Positions 12,618 through 25,415 of a stretch of DNA of 64,000 bases are shown piece after piece. A program made the position numbers and the translations under genes. The notes below the pieces were generated by a model that was given only the letters and a program-made list of their open reading frames with translations, did no database searches and was not told the origin of the DNA. This DNA comes from Globicephala melas (taxonomy: Eukaryota > Chordata > Mammalia > Artiodactyla > Delphinidae), in assembly GCF_963455315.2 (NCBI RefSeq), contig NC_083326.1, forward strand, positions 42,410,363 to 42,474,362, in the 5' to 3' direction. Position 1 is the stretch's first letter, and every line of letters starts with the position of its first letter.

Positions 12618-12790
12618 CTTTGGAGTCAGCCAGTCCTGCATTTGAGTCAGAGTTCTGCTCTTTATTATTGCTGTGGCTATGACATCATTTTCTTACCTAT
12701 AAAATAAGAATGACAACTACCTCTTAGAGTGGTTACGAAAATTAAATGAGTTGACATATGTGAAGCTCTTGACAGACCACTTAGTTCAAA
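12618..12790 (+). repeat. MIR SINE
   Basis: Follows the MIR consensus order: 'tttggagtcagccagtcctg', 'gagtcagagttctgctcttt', a diverged 'cttacctataaaataagaat' block, and 'attaaatgagttgacatatg'. It is old and diverged. Confidence 0.8.
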
Positions 12791-12994
12791 AAAAGACTCA
12801 ATTCTGTTTTGAAATAGAATTAAACCCCTTTAAAAATGAGGGACAATGCGGTGTGGGAATAACACACATTCCTTCTAACCATTAGCAAGTGCTTTCTGAG
12901 TATGTATTACGTTTTCTGCACAGACCAGGTACTAAAGCTGTTCTGAATGAAGACACGAGCTGATGGTTTACAGACAGTTAGCACAGTAATAAAA

Positions 12995-13375
12995 TCATTC
13001 ATTGAGTAATTACTGTGTTCCATTCGTTGAAACACAGGAAATCACATGCACTATCTCACTTAACTTACACGGAAGCAGTAAGAGATAACTACTACTGTTA
13101 TTCCCGTTTTTATCTATCTATTTATTTATTTATTTTGGCCACGTCATGCGGCTCGTGGGACTTTAGTTCCCCGACCAGGGATCGAACCTGGGCCCTTGGC
13201 AGTGAAAGCGCAGAGTCCTAACCACTGGACCACCAGGGAATTCCTTATTCCCGTATTTATGGATAAGGAAACTGAGTCTAAAAGGGTAACTCATCCAACA
13301 TCACACAGCAAGTAAATGGTCAACCTGGATTCAAATCCAAGTCTTTCTGACCCAGAGGCCGTGCTCTGATGCAGG
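12995..13375 (-). repeat. MIR SINE, split by a CHR SINE
   Basis: Left part 12995-13097 and right part 13255-13375 together follow a reverse-strand MIR, including 'ggataaggaaactgagtcta' and 'catcacacagcaagtaaatg'. A younger SINE at 13108-13244 sits between them with its duplicated target. Confidence 0.75.
13108..13244 (-). mobile_element. CHR-type SINE, short form, inserted in a MIR
   Basis: Reverse-strand copy ending in 'ccaccagggaattcc', with a TATTTATT tail at its left side. The direct repeat TTATTCCCGT at 13098-13107 and 13245-13254 is a clear target-site duplication inside the MIR. Confidence 0.92.
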
Positions 13376-13408
13376 GACACGTGCTCTGATGCAGGGACAC
13401 GTGCTCTG
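13361..13408. repeat. 20-bp tandem repeat, 2.4 copies
   Basis: The unit GTGCTCTGATGCAGGGACAC occurs at 13361-13380 and 13381-13400 without mismatch, then 8 bases more. It starts at the edge of the MIR and looks like recent slippage or a tandem duplication. Confidence 0.95.
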
Positions 13409-15600
13409 GGAGTCCACAGGGCAGAAGGTCACTGTGACTTGAAGCTCGGAAATGACCTCCTACAGGAAGTGGCTCCTGAACAGGAATCTGGAGGATGAGT
13501 AAGAATTAGGAAACGAAGGGGAGCAGGGAGAAGGTGAAGATGTGAGAGAGAAGAAAGCAGTATTGGCAAGGTCTTGGAGATGCAAGAGAGCATAGCGTCA
13601 CTGACATAAATTGTTCAGGGGGACCGCAGTGTAGCGAGTAAAGAACGTCGGTGAGAACTGAAGCGGTAGGAAGAGGCCTTTCCATGAAGGCCATTGCATT
13701 GAAGGCAAGGGAGCCTGGTCTTCAGGCAGTGGAGAAACTCCATCATTGGAAGTAGGGAGTGACAGGAGCAGATAGGATCACTGGGAATGCAGCGGGGGAA
13801 ATGGGTTGAAAGGAAGAAATCCTGGGTGCGGGGAGAGCCATTAGAAGCAATGAGGAAGCACATAGATAATTCATGCAAGTGTTGAGGTGTCCTGGGTGGA
13901 GTAACACCAATGGGGATGTAGAGAAATGGACCAACTGGAACAGAGTGGAGGAGGTAAAACAAAAGGACTTGGGAATCAATCCAACGTGGCAGCTACTACT
14001 TGGAAACAAGCGCCTAAAGCTCCAGGTGCCTATGACTCTCAAACTTCCGCCACTCCCCCTCCTAATACAATATGGGACCTGAAAGTAAAAGACTGATATT
14101 ATGATGGTGTTTCAGGGGCTCCTAGATATGAGAAGAAACAATAGAATATCAATTTAATGGTAAATGATGGTGCCTAATCGAGAATCTCCACTGGACCCTA
14201 TCCTGGTTGGAAGGATGAAACAGGAGTTCAGTCACAAAGCATCCCTCAGCAGAGCTGGGTGGGGATCTACCAAGGGGGCCATCCCTAACCGGGGTACCCT
14301 CCTATCTGTCACCAGCCACACTGGCCTCTGAAACCACGGTGAGCCTGGGACCTCGTCAAAGTCAGAAGCTGCACAACTTGCTCCCCAGGGGCGCTAGAGG
14401 CTGCGCTTCCGCTGGGCAGGGCTGTGGAGCAGAAAGCTGTACCCAGAGCACCTTCAGCAGCACAGGTGGAACAGGGGTCACGGCTCCTGGGAGTAGAGGC
14501 GAGGAGGGATTGAGGATGGCATCCAGGTTGTCCACCTGGGCAACTGGATAGAAAAGAAACAGAGGAGCAGGGCGGGAAGGGGATGCTGCACGTCAGGCCG
14601 TCCACCAGGTGGGGTTCTGTTTGGCTGCACAGAATGAAAACCCAACTACAGCCGCTTAGTCGAAAAGGGGTTTGTTTTCCTCGGTAACAAGAAGCCCAAA
14701 GAAGGCACTTAGGGCTTGTGCAGCTGCTCAAGGAGGCCATCCCGGAACCAGGACCGTTCAGGTCTCCTGCTGCACTACCCCGGTGGCTTTCATCCTCATG
14801 ATTATAACTTGGATCCTGTAGTCACAAGCATTTTTCCTGACTTCCAAGCAGAAAGCAAGCTTGGAAGCGTAAAGAGCAAAAGACACATGTCACTGACTCT
14901 GTCCTTTTTAAATCCCTAGAGATTTCCACTTGGCCAAAACTAGGTCGCATGACCACCCCAGGGGCAAATGTCACTTAGGTATTTTCAACCCTGAGCAAAT
15001 CAGAACCATGAGCAAAGAAGAAGAGACACTGGATAAACCACCAGCAGTGTCTTCACGGGCCCTTATGCAATATATATTCGTTGTCCCAGTGTCGGCCACG
15101 GGAATGCAGGCCATCTGCTGCAGATGTTTCTGATACATGAGTCAGAAGTGGAGGACAGAGCTGAGCTCTAGAACAAGTTAGCTCATTAACTCTCTGGGAT
15201 CACATCCTTATTCTTGCCTGTATTTTCAGTTGTCTCAAACCCATCAAAAATTTGAGAAATGCTGCATATTATATTGCACCTCCTGAAAATGCATAATGCA
15301 TATTAGTATATTAAAGGCTCTGAGAAATTCTCAGTAAAAGCCTGTTTGACTATATTTATCCTAATCTCTCTCCAACATTTCCCAGACCTTGCTTTGGAAA
15401 GTTGATGGAGGCTACTACCTTGAGATCATCTAGTTGAGTTCTTCACGGCCATGTGGCTCACTAAAAATTAAGCTGTTGGCAGGGTATAAGAAATGTGGGA
15501 TCTCCATGCCATATAATAGTAAGTACAAGACCAGTTTCCTGGGCAAGCAACTTATGTAGTCACACAACTCTAAGCACTTAATCCTGTTCCCATCCCAGGG
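13409..15600. other. Intergenic, no gene; possible old repeat at 14590-14960
   Basis: Several open frames of 60-143 residues exist on both strands between 13.6 and 14.7 kb, but they overlap each other in different frames and carry no domain signature. The block at 14590-14960 resembles an old interspersed repeat containing 'ggccaaaactaggtcgcatg'; I cannot name its family. Confidence 0.4.
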
Positions 15601-16270
15601 GCTTCTAGGGCCCTACCTGCCCCTCAGGTCCTGACCATGGGTTCCTGTTGACCAATCAGAGGTCTTGGTAGCAGGAACCATTCTTGTCCTAAGCTCTGAA
15701 TGGACCAATTAGAAGGCTACGTGATAGTGACTCATTGATGTTGGGTCCTGGGTGGACCAACTGGGAGCCTAAGTAACAATGACTCTTTGATGTCCAGGAG
15801 CCTGAGTAAACCAATCAGAAAACTAAGTGACAATAACTCTTTCGTGGTCTCTGTCCTGGGTGAACCAGGTAACAATGACCCATTGGTCTTTTAGATCTTG
15901 AAAAGAACAATCCAGGAATCTGAGATACAGTGGCCTCTTTTTCATCTGGGTCTGACTGGACGAGCTAGGGGTCCAGGTTTCTGTCAATAAATAAGGGTCC
16001 AAATACCAAAGACACCCTTTCTCCACGGTCCAGTGGGCCACTCAGTGGCTGCGGGGACTTCTGTAGCCAAGAGCCCCACCCTTCACTGATCACAGTACTG
16101 GTCCAGGGTTGATGGTGGGCATCGCTTGGGAGGGGGATCGTGTCCCTCCTGGGCTGCCAGTGTTTGCTGCACCACCCTCAGCCTTGCCCATGCCCAGCTA
16201 TTTTTTTATTTAGTGTCACATGGTGGTTATGGCTGGGGTAGGGTCTGGGCCTTCCACCTCCACCCCTGCT
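15600..16270. mobile_element. Possible LTR with repeated CCAAT boxes
   Basis: The block starts with a tandem array of CCAAT-containing units (15650-15905), continues into a TATA-like AATAAATAAGGG stretch near 15986 and a GC-rich part to about 16270. This order resembles the U3 promoter region of a class I retroviral LTR. Ends, target duplication and internal region were not identified, so the element type is inference. Confidence 0.4.
15650..15905 (+). repeat. About 53-bp imperfect tandem repeat with CCAAT boxes, nearly five units
   Basis: Units begin at 15650, 15703, 15755, 15808 and 15862, so the period is 52-54 bp. Each opens with a variant of ACCAATCAGA followed by 'gtgacaatgactcattgatg'-like sequence and 'gtcctgggtg'. 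Three of the five keep an intact CCAAT. The last unit is partial. Confidence 0.85.
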
Positions 16271-19200
16271 GTAACCAGTCTTCCCTACTTTAATAAGTAC
16301 CGGAGGGCATAAAAAAAAAAAAAATGCCCCAAACTTGGGTTAATGCTATGCTGTTGCCGTCTTGAGATTAATTTCCACAAGGAGCTCCAAATTTTCATTT
16401 TGCACTGAGCCCGGCAAACTATGTAGCCAGTCTCAGGCAAACAGGATAAAGAACAGATAGACATGATTCATATTTTTAGCTTTTTACTATTTCAGAAGAA
16501 GGAATTGCCTGCTGGTTGAAATACATTTGGCCTTCTTGCTGACATATATCAACATATATGAAAATATTAAAACATAGAACTGTTCTCATTCCTGTTAACA
16601 CCCTTCCCCTACTCCTTTTTTTTCTTTCGGGGGGCGGGGGATGGATATGTCAAGTTTGTATTAAACGTAGTGAAAAAGAAATTAGCCTCACTTTACCATA
16701 AATGGATATGAATGGGAATTTAAAACAAACTTTTTTTTAAACTGTAAAACAAAGGCACTAGTCTTTGCATTGGGGAAGGGAGTCATGTTTTATTGATGAT
16801 GTTCAACATGAAGTACAGTACATGGCCTATAGTGGATGCCCAGGTGGCTGATTGACTGAAATAGAGCTTGATGAGTGAATGGATTTGACAAGGCCCATCC
16901 AGAGATTAGAGAAACTCTCTAGACAGCCAGAGCCGGGACTCAGGCACCCCCTGCAGACTCTGGTGAAGGCCAGGATCTGTTTTCTACCTGGAGTCAATCC
17001 TTTTGTGTAGTTTGTTTGGGGTTCTGGAATTTAAACTTATTCCAGAGTAGCAGCTATCTCGTGACCATGAAGGCCCCCCCACCCCAGTACGTAAAAGCCA
17101 CAACCACAAATCAAACTGGTCCTCCACATTGAAGGAAATACCTAAAAAGAGGAACAAAACTGGTATAATTAGAGCTGGATTGGAGTTCCTATCCATCAGG
17201 AATTTCTTTTGAAATCTCTGAATGTTGACAAGAAAGATAAGATGGTAGAAAGAGACTTACCCACAAGTCAACCAAGAAATGATGTTTTTTAAAGCTGATT
17301 TCTTTATCCTTAGCTCCAGACAAATATATATAGTTTTTAAAATGTATTTTTCCCTGTTCTGCCACTTCCAGCCTAAAATATATTTATACCAACAGCCCCC
17401 ATCACCACAACCCCCAGGAAAAACGAAGTGTTATCTTCCACAAAGGATGGTTGATGAGTCAGTATACTGCTCTGTCTAGGATAATCCACATCTAACTTAG
17501 ACTTTGCAAAGCTTAAACAGTCTTGGGAGCAGTATAGAAGGAATAAAATTGCCTTTAGGAAGCAAGAACCACACTTTCATTTCTTTGAAAGAGGAAAGTT
17601 AATCCCAACAGAAAAACAAAGAAAGCAGCAAAACTCATGTATTAGCAGAAAGAGGGAGATTCTTTGTTATTATTTGTCATGTAAAATGAGAAGATAATGA
17701 ACCATCAGGGATTGACCTTTTCACGGGAAGAAAGTTGATATTTCAATTCCTTTTCTGAGTCAGGAACTGGGTCTCCTCCGTGGCAACCACCAGAGCCATT
17801 TGTTGGTAGTGGGTGTTCAATACTATCTGTTGGTTATTTGACGGGTGAGTGAGTGCATCGGTTGGTTGGTGGATTTTAATTCAGCAAATTCTCTTCTTCT
17901 CTGACGTTATAGCAGCCTTTTTCTCATTTTCCTGGTCTTTGTTCTGTGATGACGTAGGCTGGCTCTATCCTCCACACTGTTTGAACCAGCATGCAAGTCC
18001 CCATATGAGCCATTCTCCTCCAGAAGGTGATCTGGGGTCTAAGCTTCTCGTTTTGTCTCTAGATTATAAGCCCTCATGTCTTACTTTAGTCCTGGTCCCA
18101 AGACTGCCCCACCTGCCCCTCAGCCTGTCCCACCCTAGTCAGGTTCAATAAATATTTCTGTTGTTGGACTGGTGAATATAAACAAATTAACCATTCCCAT
18201 TCTGCTTTTGAAAACAAACACGTCAAGTAGTGAATTTTTAGAAAAGATATGTCTTGAGATAGCCATATTTACCTATTTAAATCTTTTTCTTAAATTTACA
18301 ACTGAAGCCTACATTGAGTCTTACAATTGAAGCCTACAGTTAGTTTAGAGTCCACTGAAATAATGTCATGGCTTAAAAAAATACAGGGTACACAATTTTC
18401 CTAGCTTTTTAGTTTTTCTTTTTCTTTTCTCATTGAGAAAGTCTGCAACTTAATATGTAATTCTTGCTAAATTATAATATGATTTTCTTTCTATGGTTTA
18501 AAACATTTGCCTCTATTAGATTTTCTTCTCTCTCTGTGTGAACAACCGGACGCATTGTGCCACATTCGTCTCAAAGCAGATAGAATATCAGTAGTCACTT
18601 GGAGCATCTCCCAAAGGCTATTTCAGAGAAGATCTCTTTACCAGTTTCTTCTTTCAAAAGTTTTTAGAGAGCACAAGTCTTAAAAAAAAAAAAAAAAGTA
18701 CACACAGTATAGGGTTCTGCCTGGGATTTAGAGCAGACAGGCAAAGGTTAACAAAAATAGAAAGAAATTTAACTCATCCCATTTAATTGAAAGCAATTTC
18801 CAAGTAGCTTATTTGTTATGAAGATAACTTCATCCAAGCATTTATTTAATAGTTAATTAGCAGCATCTCTTAAAAGATTTCTGCAGCCTAGAAAACACAA
18901 GGCCATAATGCCCACTAATAATATCAACTGATGAACAAGGACGCAGCACCTACGTTTTCAGCTGATGATGTGGTAAAGATCATGAAATCCTGCAAAACTC
19001 AATCTAAAGTGAGTTATAAATCGTACAAATACCAGCTAATGGATAATGAGATTCTGTTCTAATGTTGATAATGTGCAATGTAAGTGTTTCCTGTTTCTTA
19101 AATAGGATATCTTTGACCATTTAAACAAGTCTTTAGCACCAAACATCCACAGGCAAGAGTATATTAAAAAAGCTATTTTGTGTATGCCACTCGGAGGTAA

Positions 19201-22200
19201 TGAGAAAATGCTTCGCAAGTGGACACGCATAAGAGGAGACATCAATGTCTTATTAATAGGGAAGAGCACACTGAGTTAATAGTGCATTGATAACTTATTT
19301 TTATCGTCCCCTCCTCACCACGCTTGTGTGACTTAGTGATGTAATATTAGCAAGAAAACAAAAAGCCAAACTAGCACAATTACTGTCTCATCATTTTCTT
19401 GTATAAAAAATGTGCTTGCCTTTTACTGAAAACATTTTTTATCCTTGAGAACGTCATATGACCTTTTCAGAAATATCCTGTGTCCAATACATCAACCCCC
19501 GACCCCAAATTCCCCACATACTTCCATACTACCCCTCCTTTTATCCAGCTCTAAATCCCAACTTTGATCTACTCAAAAATCCAATAAACACCCTAAAAAA
19601 CCTGACTACTGTCTAAATCTCCCTCTAACCTAGGCTATTCCCCCATCTTTCCATTTTACCCTTTGAGGAAAGTCTCAAAGACCATTTGGAATTTGAGCAA
19701 AGACTTCAAGGTGATTTTATACAAGAACCTGCAACTGGCACAGCTTTATCCACCACGTTCTCTGTCCCTCTTGATGCCAGGCGCTCAGGGGGATACAAAA
19801 ATACACGTGATGCAATACCTGCCTTTCTGTCTAGTTGTGGAGATGAGACAAATAAATTTACTGAACTTGCATTTATTAAATACTTACTCCATGCCAGGAA
19901 TTGCCAGCCACAGACAAAAAAAAAAGGAAGACACAAAGATTGTCCTTAAGGCGCTTGCAGGAGAAAACAAGAGGACAGACATGTAAAAAACTGTCAGTAC
20001 ATCAAAGTGTTTAGGCTCTATGACAGAAGTATAAGCAGAATGTTAAGAGGGCAATGGTGGAAAAGTTTCCAAGAGAAGGATTTCAACTTTCAACACTTCC
20101 CTTGAACTGTCATTTTAAGAACTCATTAGAAAATATTCCTGAAGAATACCTCAGTATCTTCCATGTTCGGTGCTATAAATTACTCCGATTTCCACTTAAC
20201 TGTCACCTTCAAGAGACGTGACCAGACTCCCCAGAATAGCGTAGCCACACGATCACAATCTTGTACTTAAGCTGATTTGTAATCCTTTGCCTACCATTTT
20301 TTCTTATGGTTTTACTGATTGCATGTAAAGTCAAAGAGAGCTGGAACTTTGTTCTGTCACCTGCTGTATCCCCAGAGCCTAAAATGGAGCCTGCCACAAG
20401 GAAGGTGCTCAGTAGTATTTATGAAGGGATGAATGGTAAACGCACAGGATTTTCTCAAATTGGCCTTGTGGCCAGCCCATTTTCCCTTTCTCGAATCTTC
20501 ATATTTCACCCACTTTCCCTCCATTCATATCAGCCCTGACTCAATATCCAGTATTGTTCCACGGGGAAAGGTTTTACAGAATGCTCATCACACCCTCACT
20601 GAGACCCTCTCAACAGGCCCTGATGCTTTAGACTGGGTCACAGTTAGAACCGAGGCCTGTGACAATTGCAAAACTATTTGTGCTAAGTCTACACAAATAT
20701 CCAATTGTAATATAATTTTTACAATTTTTTATTTTACACAGCTTTACAGTTTATAAAATATTGGCTATATTCCCTGTTGTATAATACATCCTTGAGCCTG
20801 TCTTACACCCAATAGTTTGTGCTGTAATATAATCTTTAAGCAAGAAATAGTATAAACTATGTAAGAAAATAAATTCTGGATAATAAAGGTTTTATCTTTT
20901 TGCTATAAGTTTATAGTCTTTTAGTTCAAATTTCACAAGGATTTGGAATTTGGGGTGATGGGTTTTGTTCGTTGCCTAACATTATATGTCAAACAGAACG
21001 ACTGCCATTCTGAGGAGGGAGCATGACACAATTATATTTGATAGGCAAGTGAAAAATGTACCCTGAATATTATTTAGGCCTAACCAGCTATTAATAATGA
21101 TCCAAACAAGATATTGTCTGTTTTAAAGCTTCTTTCTGAAAACTAATTCTTTGAAATGTGTTATTTACCAGGGCTTTGATTATGCTAATCTATTCAATTC
21201 AATTCTATGAATGTTAACTGAGTACTTTCAAACATGTGGGGGCGGGGAGGGGTAGAGAGATGAGGGGAAGTCTAGGAATGTTGTAAAGATGAATAGGAAC
21301 CCCAAGAGTCCTATAACCTAGTATCTTACCATGTGTTATAGAATAGTTTTATATGGACATTCCATATTTGAAAAGAGCATGCTTCTCTTTGTGTTTTCAG
21401 TATTCAAAATGCGAAAGAGGTCAGAGAAAGCTTCCCCCTGTCCCAGAAGCACCTCTACCGATGCAGGTTCACCCAGCCCCCCAAACTGTCGTGGTTCTAG
21501 TTTTCCTGGTCACCTTCTCTATGGGAAGATGAGCAGAGAATCTGTTGCACTGAACTCAGAAACAAACGTCCTCTGCTGCTCTTGGAGATAACACCCACAG
21601 AAGGCTGAAAATTAAAATAAAATAAACAGGGCTGCAGATTGTTCAAATTAGGCTCCATGAAAGCCAGAGGGACTGTCTGTCGTTTAGCTGTTAAATTAGA
21701 CCGCGGCTGCTGCCGATTTGAGAGCAGATGAATGAATGACAAGTGTTAATAAACCCACGAAAAGGTGCAAAGTAAGCCACAGGGAAGCAAGGAATGCAGA
21801 GCAGATGGACAATTGGATTTGAACAGAAGGAGTAAAATGGAATTTTTAGGTTGAGGTTTTTTTTAAAAGATAGCAATAACCTATATTTCTACAGATGGAC
21901 TTCTTTACTTTCTGAAAGATTTTTAAAGTTCATCTCTTTCCATTTGCTGTCAGAGAAGGAGGGCTAGGGGATGCTAGTAAAAAGATACAGATAAGAATTC
22001 CATGGGTAAGAGTACTGGATGTTTTCCATAACTTTCAGAGAGCATTTATCACTTTGTACACTGAGTTATAATACATCAGCATTTTATAAGACTCTAAACC
22101 CAAATACAGGTCAATGAAATCAATCAATTAACTGTCTACCTCCAGTGTGTTGAAATACAAAAGAACTATTCGTTTGCTGCATTTGGCAATGAACTGTAGG

Positions 22201-22687
22201 TGATAAATCTTGCTATTTTAAGAACCAAAACTTTTTCATTTGAAACTATTTGTTGAATGAATGAATGAATGAATGGGTGGATGAAATGGATTGTACAGTT
22301 GCATTCAGTAGCATTGAAAATAATTTCTGGGTGAACTTGTAAACAGAAGTTACACTGCAATACCATCAGGACACACTTGGGCACTGAAATGTGAGTTGGA
22401 ATCACAGCTTTACTTAGGCGGTCCTCACCTGGAGGGTTGAACATTATGAATCAAGTCTAGAGGGCAGTGGGACTGGCCAACCAAGAGACTGTCATTAATG
22501 GTCACTGGGCACCTACTCTGAGAGGACCCTAAAGGGTAAGTGATCAGACCCCACGACTGGCTTAAAAAAAAGCAGTACCAGGTTTCTGATAGGTGAGGTA
22601 GAATTGAGTTCTGCACATCCTTAGTAAGTCCAATAGTTTTCCTCTGGGAAGCTCTCATGAACTCACATCAAAGTCCTAGGGAACAGG
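16271..22687. other. Intergenic, no gene recognised
   Basis: AT-rich sequence with short open frames only. Seen: an A-run at 16310-16323, another at 18683-18697, an imperfect 26-bp direct repeat at 18297-18348 around 'tgaagcctaca', weak L2/MIR-like traces at 19770-19960 and 20335-20440, and an (AATG)n stretch at 22254-22276. None supports a gene. Confidence 0.45.
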
Positions 22688-22973
22688 AATAAAGACGCAC
22701 ACGTAGAGAATGGACTTGAGGACGTGGGGAGGGGGAAGGGTAAGCTGGTACAAAGTAAGAGACTGGCATGGACATATACACACTACCAAATGTAAAATAG
22801 ATAGCTTGTGTCCACCTAGAGGGGTGGGATAGGGAGGGTGGGAGGGAGACACAAGAGGGAGGAGATATGGGGATATAGGTATTTGTATAGCTGATTCACT
22901 TTGTTATACAGCAGAAACTAATGCACCATTGTAAAGCAATTTTACTCCAATAAAGATGTAAAAAAAAAAAAAA
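22688..22973 (+). mobile_element. L1 3'-end fragment, younger type
   Basis: G-rich segment 'gaggacgtggggagggggaa', then 'gctgattcactttgttatac', then 'ccattgtaaagcaattttac' and 'tccaataaagatgtaaaaaa' with an A tail. It is the same 3' UTR type as at 59409 and less diverged than the copies at 6-9 kb. Confidence 0.88.
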
Positions 22974-23040
22974 GCAAAGTTCTAGGGGAATGGTGAAATG
23001 CAAAGGAAAAACCAAAACAATTATCCTTATATAAGATCCT

Positions 23041-23389
23041 GGGCTTCCCTGGTGGCATAGTGGGTTGAGTGTCCACCTGCCAATGCAGGGGACACAAGTT
23101 CGAGCCCTGGTCTGGGAAGACCCCACATGCCGCGGAGCAACTAAGCGCATGTGCCACAACTACCGAGCCTGCACTCTAGAGGCCCCGAGCCACAACTACT
23201 GAGCCTGTGTGCCACAACTACTGAAGCCTGTGCACCTAGAGCCCGTACTCCACAAGAGAAGCCACCGCAATGAGAAGCCCACGCACAGCAACAAAGAGTA
23301 GCTGCCACTCACCACTACTAGAGAAAGCCCACACACAGCAATGAAGACCCAACACAGCCAAAAATAAATAATAAAAAAATATAATATAA
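23041..23389 (+). mobile_element. CHR-type SINE, long form
   Basis: Full-length copy of about 345 bp: tRNA-like head 'gggcttccctggtggcatag', then the long tRNA-unrelated part with the repeated motif 'ccacaactactgagcctgtg' and an AAATAAATAA tail. The flanking ATAAGATCCT (23031-23040) and ACAGATCCT (23391-23399) are the target duplication. Confidence 0.92.
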
Positions 23390-23589
23390 AACAGATCCTT
23401 ATGCAACACTGATAACACCACCACACACTCTAGCATGGTTTCAGAGAACATAGGACAGCTCCAGCACATCAGCAGCAGTAGCAACCTTCCATGAAAGGAC
23501 ACCTTCAGGACAGCCACGTCCCAGCCTGGCATCACCGCTTAGCCACCGTGACACAGCTGCACCACCACCAGAGTCTATGGGCACTCGCA

Positions 23590-24300
23590 ATCAGTGATAT
23601 TGAGTATCTTTTCATGTACTTACTGGCAATTTGTATGTCTTATTTGGAAAAATATCTATTCAGGTCCTCTGCCCATTTTTAAATATGACTGGTTTTTTGC
23701 TATTGGGTTGTGTGAGTTCCTTAACCCGTTATCAGATAGACAGTTTGCATATATTTCCCCCCATTCTCTAGGTTGCCTTTCATTTTGTTAATGATTTATT
23801 TTGCTGTAAAGAATCTTTTTAGTTTGATGTTGTCCAATCATTTATTTTTGCATTTCTTGGTTGGGCTTTTGGTGTCATATCGAAAAATTCATTGCCAAGA
23901 CCAATGTCAATGAGCATTTTTCCTATATTTTCCACTAGGAGTTTTACACTTTCAGGTCTTATGTTTAAGCCTTCAGTAGACCCATTTCAAGTTAATTTTT
24001 GTGAGTGGTGAAAGATAGGAATCCAGTTTCATTCTTTTGCATATGAATATCCAGTTTTCCCAATACCATTTACTGAAGGGACTAACCTTTCCCCACTGAG
24101 TATTCTTGGCCCTCTATGAGGGTTTATTTCTGGGCTCTCTATTCTGTTCCATTGATCTATGTGTCTGTTTTGATGAAAGTACCATACACTGTGTTGATTA
24201 CTAGAGCTTTGTAGTATAGTTGGAAATCAGGTAGTGTGATGCTTCCAGCTTTGTTCTTCTCAGGATTGCCTTTTATAGGATTAAGTATAAGAAATTTGAA
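23590..24300 (-). mobile_element. L1, 3' part of a split copy
   Basis: Reverse-strand L1 sequence from the end of ORF2 and the 3' region, recognisable by 'ctattcaggtcctctgccca' and 'ttccattgatctatgtgtct'. It stops at the left edge of the retroviral LTR and resumes at 30096 on the other side, so it is one L1 split by the provirus. No intact frame remains. Confidence 0.85.
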
Positions 24301-24309
24301 TGTTATTTG

Positions 24310-24752
24310 TGTTACCAAGTCCAAACCTGTACTGCTTGCTGCATGACAGGCCAATAAATGGAGAGAGAGGTTGTTGGCGCAAGGAGTAGCAACATTATTC
24401 TGAAAGCCAGCAGACCAAGAAGACGGTGGACTTGTGTCCCAAGGAACCATCTTGCCTGAGTTAGAATTCAGGCTTCTTTTATACTGAAGGGGAGGGAGTA
24501 AAGCCAAACACTTCCTGGTTCTGGTCAGCCTCAGGAGGGGACATGATGATTTCTATCTCCCTGCAGTTATTCACAGGTGGGCCTGGTCAGGATGTCTCTT
24601 ATGAAGCTGACAAAGATATTTTAGCTTGATGCTCATTACCTGGGAGGCAGGCTTCCCAGAGATGGGCCATTATGTATAATTTAAGCTTATAGGCAACATC
24701 CCTTTAGGGATTAACTTGTAATAGAATACAAAGGTTCTTCCCTATTACTACA
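24310..24752 (-). repeat. 3' LTR of the retrovirus
   Basis: 443 bp with TG...CA ends. On the - strand it has TATAAAAG at 24476-24483. The poly(A) signal present in the other LTR is mutated here. Just upstream of the LTR on the - strand, at 24753-24762, lies a short purine-rich stretch (AGTGGGGAAT) that fits a polypurine tract. Confidence 0.85.
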
Positions 24753-25031
24753 ATTCCCCACTGTCAATGTCCATTCCATAATCTTGTGGGAAAAGGGACA
24801 AAGACCACTCTGGCTACTTCCAGAAACTACAAATATTCCTTAGAATCTTTAGTCAGTCCTTTATCTACAACTATTCGAACATGATGAACCCCCTTAGCAC
24901 TTTGTTCATTTGTAATTCAACTTGGGGTTTTGGTTCCAGTTCCCAATACATGTACTAAATTCCTGTGTTGTTTATTTGCACAAAATTACACAAATTGGTT
25001 GATGCTTCTCCAGCTACAGTGAAATTACCAT

Positions 25032-25340
25032 CTACTTCAGTTGGATGGGCAGACCTGTTGGAGGCAAATGCGTGAACAGAGGTTGGTATAGAGCCCAAAG
25101 TTTTAACAAGTTGGCAACTGCTAGTTCTTTTAGAGCATTTACAGATTCTCTCACCTGGGCAGACACCTGGAATGGCCTACCATACAATATTTCAAAGGGG
25201 CTTAATATAAGCCTGCTTCTGGGAGCCACTGATCCAGAGCAAGGCAACTGGCAAGGCCTTACCCCGAGTTAAGTTGGTATTCATTTTCTCAGTTTTTCCT
25301 GTTGATTGTGGTCTCCAGGATGAATGTAGTTCCAATGCCT
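25032..25340 (-). pseudogene. Retroviral pol remnant, C-terminal part of integrase
   Basis: The - strand translation holds the class I integrase hallmark LSPFEILYGRPF (around 25185-25220) with more distant C-terminal sequence after it. The upstream part, up to about 25340, reads as integrase core in a different frame, so at least one frameshift lies near 25225. The 71-residue open frame is only a fragment with no valid start. It is non-functional and lies about 280 bp from the 3' LTR. Confidence 0.75.
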
Positions 25341-25415
25341 TAATCCAAATCAGGGAATAATTTCCTTAAGAAGGGCTTTAACCAATTAAAAAGTACTGAT
25401 TTTAAAAAATAACTT

